DNA of 6,773 nt from an uncultured Anaerolineae bacterium (GTDB lineage Bacteria; Chloroflexota; Anaerolineae; B4-G1; DUEL01): contig CALDFY010000159.1 of the NCBI GenBank assembly GCA_937942115.1, positions 1-6,773 of the forward strand, written 5' to 3'. Position 1 is the first letter of the stretch; each line of letters starts with the position of its first letter. Below the pieces are notes generated by a model. That model did no database searches. It was given only the letters and a program-made list of their open reading frames with translations, and was not told the origin of the DNA. Of the stretch, positions 1 to 4,949 are shown piece by piece. The position numbers and the translations under genes are program-made.

Positions 1-3
1 CTT

Positions 4-41
4 GCGGTTGCCCCCAGGGGAGGCCGATTTCCCATCGGCGC
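4..41 (-). repeat. Inverted copy of the right-end intergenic repeat
   Basis: Read on the minus strand, this segment matches 6424-6460 on the plus strand with one substitution and one inserted base. It contains a stem of the form CCGAT/ATCGG followed by CCTCCC and GGGGGCAACCGC. The same CCGATT-AATCGG core also opens both copies of the 152-bp element (6276-6427 and 6622-6773). It therefore belongs to a dispersed repeat family present on both sides of the gene block in opposite orientation. Confidence 0.8.
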
Positions 42-76
42 CCGAGGCGGCGGGAAGCGGAGAGCCGAAGCCAGCC

Positions 77-90
77 TTAAGTTAACGCCT
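77..90. repeat. 14-bp motif, inverted copy at 6108-6121
   Basis: TTAAGTTAACGCCT here is the exact reverse complement of AGGCGTTAACTTAA at 6108-6121, which overlaps the stop codon of the radical SAM gene. The core GTTAAC is itself palindromic. The match is perfect over 14 bases. It most likely marks fragments of one repeat family on each flank. Confidence 0.7.
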
Positions 91-112
91 ATGGGGGCTG
101 GGGGTGGGGGAT

Positions 113-133
113 GCGGCGGCCTTCGGCCGCCGC
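113..133. repeat. Perfect GC hairpin
   Basis: GCGGCGGCC and GGCCGCCGC form a 9-bp perfect stem around a TTC loop. No T-run follows on either strand, so it is not a standard intrinsic terminator. It is better read as one of the small palindromic repeats that fill the flanks of this window. Confidence 0.75.
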
Positions 134-143
134 AAAACCCCGC

Positions 144-208
144 CCTCACCCCCGGCCCCTCTCCCAACCGAAGTTTGGGAGAGGGGAGGGGCCGGGGGAG
201 GGGTGAGG
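144..208. repeat. Long C-rich/G-rich inverted repeat
   Basis: The left arm starts CCTCACCCC (144-152) and pairs with GGGGTGAGG (200-208). Inner arms CCGGCCCC and GGGGCCGG, and CTCCCAA and TTGGGAG, extend the pairing almost to the centre. A related hairpin with the same CCTCACCCC/GGGGTGAGG ends occurs at 6520-6609 with a different middle, so the ends are conserved while the core varies. Confidence 0.8.
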
Positions 209-219
209 CCAGCGCGCCG

Positions 220-251
220 AAAAAGTTAGGGCCATTGGGCTTTTAGCCCCT
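220..251 (-). terminator. Possible weak terminator of the minus-strand operon
   Basis: Read on the minus strand, a short stem (GGGCT/AGCCC at 237-249, or alternatively AGGG/CCCT at 228-231 and 248-251) is followed by five Ts (plus-strand A-run 220-224). It lies about 60 bases past the SDR stop codon. The stems are short and the first is 12 bases from the T-run, so this is a weak call. Confidence 0.3.
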
Positions 252-309
252 GGCGTAGGTAGTTACGAAAATTTGTGTAATTTGTGGCTAAAATAAAGAA
301 GGGTTGCCC

Positions 310-1098
310 CTACACTCCCCGGTACAGTCCCCCGTCCACCAGCAGGCTGATGCCGGTGATGTAGGACGCGGCGGGGGAGGCCAGAAAGGCCACCGCGCGG
401 GCGATTTCCTCCGGAGTCGCCATCCGGCCCAGGGGGATGGCGGCGGTGATGTTCGCCTCCTCCTCTTCCACCGTCGTGCCGTTGCGGGCCGCCCGGTCTG
501 TCAGCAACTGCACCACCCGCTCCGTCCGGGTCCAGCCCGGACAGACGGCGTTCACCCGGATGCCGTCCGGCGCCAGTTCGTCCGAGAGCGTCTTGACCAG
601 GCCCACCACGGCCATGCGCAGGCTGTTGGAGAGGATGAGGTTGGGCAGCGGTTGCTTCACGCTGACGGAGGTCATCGCGACGATGGCGCCGCTCTTCTGG
701 GCTCGCATCGTGGGGATGACGGCATAGCAGAGGCGGACGACGCTCATCAAGGTCAGTTGGACGGCGGCCTCCCAGTCGGCGGGGGTCAGTTCCAGGAAAC
801 GGCCGGGTGGAGGGCCTCCGGCGTTGGTCACCAGGATGTCTATCCGGCCCCAGCGGGCGCGGGCGGCCTCCACCACCCGCTCCACCCCCTGCGGATCGGC
901 GACGTCGGCGGGGACGGCAACCACTTCGGCGCCGGTGGCTGCGCGGATGGCCCGCGCGGCGGCCTCCAGCGGGCCCTCCTGGCGGGCACAGATGACGACC
1001 TGCGCGCCCTCCCGGGCCAGTTCGGCGGCCACCGCCCGGCCCAGCCCCCGGCTGGCGGCGGTCACCACGGCGACTTTGTCCTGAAGTCCCAGGTCCAT
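310..1098 (-). CDS. SDR-family protein, divergent 3-oxoacyl-ACP reductase-like, atypical active site
   Basis: The 262-residue protein has a short-chain dehydrogenase Rossmann fold: TAASRGLG (residues 13-20) at the cofactor loop, a D-V pair at 65-66, NAGG at 92-95, and a C-terminal PEEIARAVAFLASPAASYITG followed by VDGG. The usual catalytic set is not kept. Ser144 is present, but aligning SNSLR (157-161) to the YxxxK motif puts Ser157 at the Tyr position and Arg161 at the Lys position, and the usual Asn is replaced near Thr116. This is known for a group of 'BKR-like' SDRs that match the NAD motif and tetrad imperfectly. Cofactor binding is likely; the reaction cannot be stated. The ATG is preceded by a strong GGGAGGTGAG site. 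It is last in the putative operon, 90 bp after the epimerase, and its stop codon lies inside a repeat. Confidence 0.92.
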   Translation of the reverse strand: MDLGLQDKVAVVTAASRGLGRAVAAELAREGAQVVICARQEGPLEAAARAIRAATGAEVVAVPADVADPQGVERVVEAARARWGRIDILVTNAGGPPPGRFLELTPADWEAAVQLTLMSVVRLCYAVIPTMRAQKSGAIVAMTSVSVKQPLPNLILSNSLRMAVVGLVKTLSDELAPDGIRVNAVCPGWTRTERVVQLLTDRAARNGTTVEEEEANITAAIPLGRMATPEEIARAVAFLASPAASYITGISLLVDGGLYRGV

Positions 1099-1188
1099 CC
1101 GCTCACCTCCCTCATATTGGCGATAGGGTGCTCACAAAAAATGGGCAGATGGGTTGGGAAAGCGGCAGCGAAACCGCTGACCCGGTGG
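1099..1188 (-). other. Gap between epimerase and SDR genes
   Basis: This 90-bp gap contains the SDR ribosome binding site (GGGAGGTGAG on the minus strand, just above 1098), a small AGCGG/CCGCT stem (1161-1178) and a run of six Ts on the minus strand (plus-strand As at about 1136-1141). The stem and the T-run are about 20 bases apart, too far for a normal intrinsic terminator, so read-through from the epimerase into the SDR gene remains the simplest reading. Confidence 0.5.
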
Positions 1189-2157
1189 TCAACAATAGCC
1201 CACTTGGCGCAGCCAGGCCACTGCATCCCGCAGGGTCTCCTCAAATGGACGGAGGGTCCACCCCAGTTCCCGATGAGCCTTGATACTATCATACCAGTGG
1301 TAGCGGGCGAAGACGTGATAAAAGGTTCTGCTGAAGATGGCCCCATCTGTCAACGGCTCTCCCACAACACAGAGAATCCAGAGGAGCCGGTCGGGAATCA
1401 CCCAACGAGGGGGGCGGCGGCCCAGGATATGGGCCAGTCGGGCGAAAAATTCCCGGTAGGTCATCGGATAACCGCCGGCGAAGTAGCGTTCGCCGATGCG
1501 CCCTCGCTCCATCCCTAACACCAGTGCCTCGGCCGCATCCCGAACATCCACGAAACTCATCCCTCCACTGGTGGCGAAGAAGAGTTGCTTTTTGACAAAG
1601 GCGGTGATAATTTTGGACGAAGAGAGGTAGATGTCCCCGGGGCCCAGGCAGTAGCCAGGGTAGACGCTGATGACAGGAAGGCCGGCCTCCACCCGTTCTC
1701 GTACCGCCAGTTCGGCTGCCCGTTTCGCCTCAAAATATCCCACTCTGGTGTTCCCCAAATTATAAGTGGCGTCTTCCGTGATGGGATGCGGGCCATCGGA
1801 GGCACCGATGGCGGTCGTGCTTCCCAGGTAGACGATGCGAGGCACCCCTGCTTTCTTTGCAGCGTCCATCAGGCAAACGGTGGCTTGGACGTTATCCCGG
1901 AATAAGCGGTTCCGCTGGCTGGGAGACGGAGAGACATATCCTGCTGCGTGGTATAATTGCTCACAACCGTCCAGAGCACGTCGTAGTGTTGCGGAGTCCA
2001 GGAGGTCCCCTTCTACAACCTCCACATCCAGGCCGGACAGGTTGGCCCGGCTACTGGTGGGACGGACGATCACCCTGGGACGGATGCCCCGTGCATTGAG
2101 CCGGGCAACGAGGTGCGAACCGATAAACCCTGTAGCACCTGTGACGACGACGTTCAT
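1189..2157 (-). CDS. NAD(P)-dependent epimerase/dehydratase (extended SDR, dihydroflavonol-reductase-like)
   Basis: The 322-residue protein opens with the extended-SDR cofactor loop GATGFIG (7-13), then VRPTS (31-35; the Arg suggests NADP preference), GDL at 50-52, HAAG at 70-73, Ser113-Thr-Thr, the catalytic Tyr141-x3-Lys145 (YFEAK) and YPGYCLGPGD (166-175). These fit the dihydroflavonol reductase/HpnA-like branch that reduces carbonyls or modifies nucleotide-sugar-type substrates; the substrate cannot be inferred. The start was chosen at 2157 because the fold begins there and a GGAG site sits 8 bases upstream; the open frame continues to 2406 but that part is the antisense shadow of the AOR gene. 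Two sampled 60-base lines are about 53-55% GC, against about 73-75% in the AOR gene, so it may have a separate origin. Confidence 0.9.
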   Translation of the reverse strand: MNVVVTGATGFIGSHLVARLNARGIRPRVIVRPTSSRANLSGLDVEVVEGDLLDSATLRRALDGCEQLYHAAGYVSPSPSQRNRLFRDNVQATVCLMDAAKKAGVPRIVYLGSTTAIGASDGPHPITEDATYNLGNTRVGYFEAKRAAELAVRERVEAGLPVISVYPGYCLGPGDIYLSSSKIITAFVKKQLFFATSGGMSFVDVRDAAEALVLGMERGRIGERYFAGGYPMTYREFFARLAHILGRRPPRWVIPDRLLWILCVVGEPLTDGAIFSRTFYHVFARYHWYDSIKAHRELGWTLRPFEETLRDAVAWLRQVGYC

Positions 2158-2169
2158 CAGGGCTTCTCC
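2158..2169 (-). promoter_or_regulatory. Ribosome binding site deciding the epimerase start
   Basis: On the minus strand GGAGAAGCCCTG directly precedes the ATG, placing GGAG 8 bases upstream. This supports the start at 2157 over the in-frame codons further upstream inside the AOR gene. Confidence 0.7.
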
Positions 2170-2224
2170 GCCATCAAAGTTTGGGAAAGGATTCGTCAGC
2201 GGGTTGACCTTCTCAACCGGTGGT

Positions 2225-2276
2225 GGGGCGGCGGCCCTGCGGGCCGCTGCCGCCCCTCCCCGCTCCCTACGGGAGC
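2225..2276 (-). repeat. Two adjacent GC hairpins between AOR and epimerase genes
   Basis: The first hairpin (2225-2256) has an outer stem GGGGCGGC/GCCGCCCC, a 3-base bulge, and an inner stem GGCCC/GGGCC around a TGC loop. The second (2262-2276) is GCTCCC/GGGAGC with a TAC loop and contains the AOR stop codon (2267-2269). No T-run follows on the minus strand. They may protect or partly separate the upstream carrier-AOR message from the downstream SDR genes; that is inference. Confidence 0.55.
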
Positions 2277-4096
2277 CCCAACTCCGCCCGCTTCTCCGGC
2301 GTCGGGACCCCGTTCTCATCCCAGCCGCGCAGGCGGTAATACTCCGGCAGCATCCGGTCCAACTCCACCACATGCCCCTTCGCCGGCCCCTCCGGCATCG
2401 GCTCATGCAGCATCCGGGGCGGAAGCGTGTCGTCGGCCCGCGAGAACCCCGCCCGCACCAGGAACATCCGCTCCAGGTTATATACCCGCTCCCCGGCCTT
2501 CAGCAACGTCTCCTCGTCATACCCGGCGCCGGTGGCGTACTCCATCAGCCGGGAAATCCGCACCGGCTCCACGTTGTACGTCGGCTCAAAGAGATAGCGG
2601 ATGCTCAGGAAGACGCACAGTCCCGCCGCATCTATGATGGTGAAGATGTCCTCAAAGTACTTCACCAGCCGGGGCTTATCTTCCCACGAGAGGGGGTCCA
2701 CCTTCTTGGGGACGCCGAAGACCTCCATATAGGCCGTATCCCCGGCCATGTGGGAGGCGCCGATGTTGGAAGTGGCGTAGAGGAGACCCATGCCCTTCGC
2801 CCCGCGCGGGTCGTAGGCGGGGAACTCCTGCTTCTTGGCGCTCATGGAGTACTCCGGATGGCCGTAGTGGGAGGCCAAACGGTAACTCCCCTGGGCGATG
2901 AGGTCGCCGAAGCCCTCCCGCAGCCCCGCCAGGCGGACCATCTCCACCACCGCCTCCCCGTCGCCGAAGCGCAGGGGCCGGCCGATGTCCGACTCGGGGA
3001 TGAGGCCCAGTTCGTACATCTCCATCGCGCAGGCGATGGTCACCCCGGCGGAGATAGTATCCAGGCCCAGTTCGTTGCAGATGTAATTGGCCTTGGTGAT
3101 GGCGGCGAGGTTATCCACGCCGCAGGCGCTGCCCAGCGAGCCGATGGTCTCGTATTCCGGCCCCTCCCCCTCACCGCCGAAGACCGGGTCTTCCACCCGC
3201 GTCACCCGGCCGCAGGCGATGGGGCAGCCGTAGCAGGCCTTGGGGCGGATCAGGTACTTCTGGTTCAGCGTGCGGCCGGAGATGGCCTCCGCCCCGGCGA
3301 AGACCCCCGTCCGGAAGTTGTAGGTGGGCAGGATGCCCACTTCGTTGGTGACGGGGGGCACGTAGGCGGTGCCGTAGGTTCGCAGAGTGGCCTTCCCTGC
3401 CGCCACCGCCTGCTTGACCTCCTCCACCACCTGGTCGGCGAGGGCCTTCAGTTCTTTGGGGTGGGCCAGGGGAACCCGGCGGGTCCCCCGCACGACGACA
3501 GCCTTGAGGTTCTTGGAGCCCATGACCGCGCCCACGCCGGAGCGGGCGGCAGCGCGGTGTTTCTCGTTCAGGATGGCCGCGATGGGGGCTAGTCGCTCTC
3601 CCGCCGGGCCGATACAGGCCACCCGCGCGCGGGGGTCCGTCTCCGCCCGTAGCATGTCTTCCGTCTCAAAGACAGTCCGGCCCCAGACGTGGTCGGCGGG
3701 GCGAATCTCCACCCGGTCGTCGTTCACCCAGAGGTAGACGGGCCGCTCCGCCCGCCCCTCAAAGATGAAGAGGTCAAACCCGGTCCGCTTCATCTCGGTG
3801 GGGAAGAAGCCGCCGGAGTTGGAGCAGGAGAGCGCTCCGGTGAGGGGGGATTTGGTCACCACCATATACCGGTTTCCGGTGGGGACCGGGGTGGCGGTGA
3901 GGGGCCCCGTGGCGAAGACCAGTTTGTTCTCCGGGGAGAGGGGGTCCACCTGGGGGTCCATCTCGTCGTAGAGGTAGCGGATGGCCCACCCCCGCCCGCC
4001 GATGAAGTCCCGCGCCATGCGGGGGTCCACTTCTTCTACGCTCGTCTCTCCGGTCGTCAGATTGACTCTGAGGATTCTGCCGTTCCAGCCGTACAT
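2267..4096 (-). CDS. Aldehyde:ferredoxin oxidoreductase (tungsten/molybdenum bis-pterin enzyme)
   Basis: The 609-residue protein is full length for the AOR family, whose members are cytoplasmic enzymes oxidising aldehydes to carboxylic acids with ferredoxin as acceptor. The N-terminal domain begins MYGWNGRILRVNL and carries FIGGRGW (31-37), TGPLT and GNRYMVVTKSPLTG. A pterin-binding stretch RSGVGAVMGSKNLKAV lies at 185-200. The [4Fe-4S] ligands are Cys288, Cys291 and Cys295 (CYGCPIAC) and Cys494 in DAAGLC (489-494), the same numbers recalled for the Pyrococcus furiosus enzyme. EYET (314-317) and ASHM (His449) fall where that enzyme has its active-site Glu and His. DPRGAKGMG lies at 429-437. 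An AGGAGG site is 4 bases from the ATG. The MoaD-like carrier is 21 bp upstream. Metal (W or Mo) and the true aldehyde cannot be read from the sequence. Confidence 0.95.
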   Translation of the reverse strand: MYGWNGRILRVNLTTGETSVEEVDPRMARDFIGGRGWAIRYLYDEMDPQVDPLSPENKLVFATGPLTATPVPTGNRYMVVTKSPLTGALSCSNSGGFFPTEMKRTGFDLFIFEGRAERPVYLWVNDDRVEIRPADHVWGRTVFETEDMLRAETDPRARVACIGPAGERLAPIAAILNEKHRAAARSGVGAVMGSKNLKAVVVRGTRRVPLAHPKELKALADQVVEEVKQAVAAGKATLRTYGTAYVPPVTNEVGILPTYNFRTGVFAGAEAISGRTLNQKYLIRPKACYGCPIACGRVTRVEDPVFGGEGEGPEYETIGSLGSACGVDNLAAITKANYICNELGLDTISAGVTIACAMEMYELGLIPESDIGRPLRFGDGEAVVEMVRLAGLREGFGDLIAQGSYRLASHYGHPEYSMSAKKQEFPAYDPRGAKGMGLLYATSNIGASHMAGDTAYMEVFGVPKKVDPLSWEDKPRLVKYFEDIFTIIDAAGLCVFLSIRYLFEPTYNVEPVRISRLMEYATGAGYDEETLLKAGERVYNLERMFLVRAGFSRADDTLPPRMLHEPMPEGPAKGHVVELDRMLPEYYRLRGWDENGVPTPEKRAELGLP

Positions 4097-4117
4097 TGTG
4101 CCTCCTGAGGTAAGGGG

Positions 4118-4354
4118 TTAGCCGCCGCCGATGGCGGGAAACAGACAGAGGACATCGCCTTCCCGAAGGACCTGTCCCGGCTGAGGGGTGCGCCCGTTGA
4201 CCAGGACGACGCTCTCCTCCAGGGGCACGGGCAGTCCGGCCAGGACGTCCTCTACCCGGGCGTCCGGTGGGACTTCCGTCTCATACGAAGAGGAGGAGCA
4301 ATCCGGGGGCAGATACTGCTGATAATGGGCCAGAAGTTTGATGCGGATTTTCAT
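4118..4354 (-). CDS. MoaD/ThiS-family sulfur carrier protein
   Basis: The 78-residue protein has the size and pattern of ubiquitin-fold sulfur carriers: a first strand MKIRIKLLAHY, a central VEDVLAGL helix, VVLVNGR (49-55), and the closing REGDVLCLFPAIGGG. The C-terminal glycines are the part that is adenylated and thiocarboxylated by an MoeB/ThiF-type enzyme; here there are three glycines rather than two. Such carriers supply dithiolene sulfur to molybdopterin, and MoaD-like genes commonly sit next to AOR genes. It precedes the AOR gene by 21 bp on the same strand, so a dedicated or supplementary cofactor-maturation role is likely. A ThiS or other carrier role is possible. An AAAGG site lies about 8 bases before the ATG. 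It is the first gene of the putative operon. Confidence 0.9.
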   Translation of the reverse strand: MKIRIKLLAHYQQYLPPDCSSSSYETEVPPDARVEDVLAGLPVPLEESVVLVNGRTPQPGQVLREGDVLCLFPAIGGG

Positions 4355-4381
4355 CGCCCGACCTTTGCGCCGGTATGCTCA

Positions 4382-4434
4382 CACAAAGACACGGAGAGCA
4401 CGGAGAAACCCTTCGCGTCTTTGTGTCTCCGTGT
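4382..4434. repeat. Imperfect inverted repeat in the leader of the carrier-AOR operon
   Basis: CACAAAGAC (4382-4390) pairs with GTCTTTGTG (4417-4425), and ACACGGAG (4389-4396) can instead pair with CTCCGTGT (4427-4434), so two overlapping stems are possible. It also has a direct GCACGGAG echo at 4398-4405. It would lie in the 5' leader of the minus-strand operon if transcription starts at the candidate promoter at 4441-4468. A dispersed repeat is the simplest explanation. Confidence 0.55.
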
Positions 4435-4440
4435 GGGAAA

Positions 4441-4468
4441 ATTGTACTATAGACGGCGACAAGGGCAA
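4441..4468 (-). promoter_or_regulatory. Candidate promoter for the carrier-AOR-SDR operon
   Basis: On the minus strand, TTGCCC (4463-4468) is followed after 16 bases by TACAAT (4441-4446), a 4/6 and 5/6 match to the sigma-70 -35 and -10 boxes. It would give a leader of about 80 bases before the carrier gene. This is a consensus match only. Confidence 0.4.
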
Positions 4469-4491
4469 GCCGTTGCGGAACGATGCACCGT

Positions 4492-4520
4492 TTCCCACCC
4501 GGCGAATTTTGTGGTACAAT
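4492..4520 (+). promoter_or_regulatory. Candidate promoter for the radical SAM gene
   Basis: TTCCCA (4492-4497) and TACAAT (4515-4520) are separated by 17 bases, a 4/6 and 5/6 match to the sigma-70 boxes. It diverges from the minus-strand candidate, with the two TACAAT boxes about 70 bases apart. If used, the transcript would carry the whole 58-bp tandem array in a leader of roughly 420 bases. Confidence 0.35.
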
Positions 4521-4556
4521 GTTAACGAACGGATGTTCTCTGAGCTTGTCTGAAAA

Positions 4557-4904
4557 GTCGTTCGTAGTGAGGCACGAAACGAAGTGGAGTGCCGTTTTGA
4601 TACCACTTCGCTTTGTCGTTCGTAGTGAGGCACGGAACGAAGGGGAGTGCCGTTTTGACCCCACTTCGCTTTGTCGTTCGTAGTGAGGCACGAAACGAAG
4701 TGGAGTGCCGTTTTGACGCCACTTCGCTTTGTCGTTCGTAGTGAGGCACGAAACGAAGTGGAGTGCCGTTTTGATGCCACTTCGCTTTGTCGTTCGTAGT
4801 GAGGCACGAAACGAAGGGGAGTGCCGTTTTAACGCCACTTCGCTTTGTCGTTCGTAGTGAGGCACGAAACGAAGGGGAGTGCCGTTTTGACGCCACCTCG
4901 CTTC
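4557..4904. repeat. Six-copy 58-bp tandem repeat with internal stems
   Basis: Units start at 4557, 4615, 4673, 4731, 4789 and 4847, each exactly 58 bases with no insertions; the last unit diverges in its final bases. Variation is concentrated at unit positions 21 (A/G), 29 (T/G), 43 (G/A) and the dinucleotide 45-46 (TA, CC, CG, TG, CG, CG). Each unit can form TTCGT/ACGAA (5-9 with 18-22), GGCAC/GTGCC (15-19 with 33-37), or CGAAGTGG/CCACTTCG (24-31 with 47-54); the second and third exclude each other. Units with G at position 29 weaken the last stem. The array begins GTTCGTAGT and is followed at 4912-4920 by its reverse complement ACTACGAAC. It lies between two divergent genes. There are no spacers, so it is not a CRISPR. 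Confidence 0.95.
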
Positions 4905-4937
4905 GCGGCTGACTACGAACATCTTCTCACGGGGAAT

Positions 4938-4943
4938 GGTGAG
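4938..4943 (+). promoter_or_regulatory. Ribosome binding site deciding the radical SAM start
   Basis: GGTGAG lies 6 bases before the ATG at 4950. The frame remains open upstream to a TTG at 4845, but that part is translated tandem repeat, so the ATG at 4950 is preferred. Confidence 0.7.
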
Positions 4944-4949
4944 CCTTCT

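Larger units (their letters stand above)
1..309. other. Non-coding repeat-rich region downstream of the SDR gene
   Basis: No credible gene is visible here. The stretch holds an inverted copy of a repeat that recurs near the right end (4-41), a 14-bp motif that recurs inverted at 6108-6121 (77-90), a perfect GC hairpin (113-133), a long C-rich/G-rich hairpin (144-208), a possible weak terminator for the minus-strand operon (220-251), and an AT-rich stretch (about 256-300). The segment 301-313 matches 6505-6517, and the SDR stop codon (310-312) falls inside it, so a repeat abuts or supplied the 3' end of that gene. Confidence 0.75.

Noticed and set aside
1136..1178. Intrinsic terminator between epimerase and SDR genes
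   Set aside because: The stem is short and the T-run starts about 20 bases after it, which is outside the usual arrangement.
304..1518. Plus-strand open frame (404 codons)
   Set aside because: It is antisense to the SDR and the end of the epimerase gene, is rich in Gly, Ala, His and Arg, and shows no domain pattern.
2158..2406. Longer N-terminus for the epimerase
   Set aside because: The extra 83 residues are Arg- and Ala-rich translation antiparallel in frame to AOR coding sequence; the cofactor motif starts at the second residue after the ATG at 2157, which has its own ribosome binding site.
1835..3592. Long plus-strand open frame (585 codons)
   Set aside because: It is antisense to the epimerase and AOR genes, both of which have clear family motifs; the frame is open because of high GC.
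4355..4440. Molybdenum/tungsten cofactor riboswitch in the AOR operon leader
   Set aside because: Only an imperfect repeat-like hairpin is visible; I could not recognise the conserved core of that riboswitch class.
4557..4904. CRISPR array
   Set aside because: The 58-bp units are near-identical along their whole length and directly adjacent; there are no variable spacers and no cas gene nearby.
4879..4925. Promoter inside the last tandem unit (TTGACG as a -35 box)
   Set aside because: No acceptable -10 box is found 16-18 bases downstream; the best hexamer is TGACTA.
4845..4949. Longer N-terminus for the radical SAM protein from TTG
   Set aside because: The extension is translated tandem repeat, and the ATG at 4950 has a suitable GGTGAG upstream.
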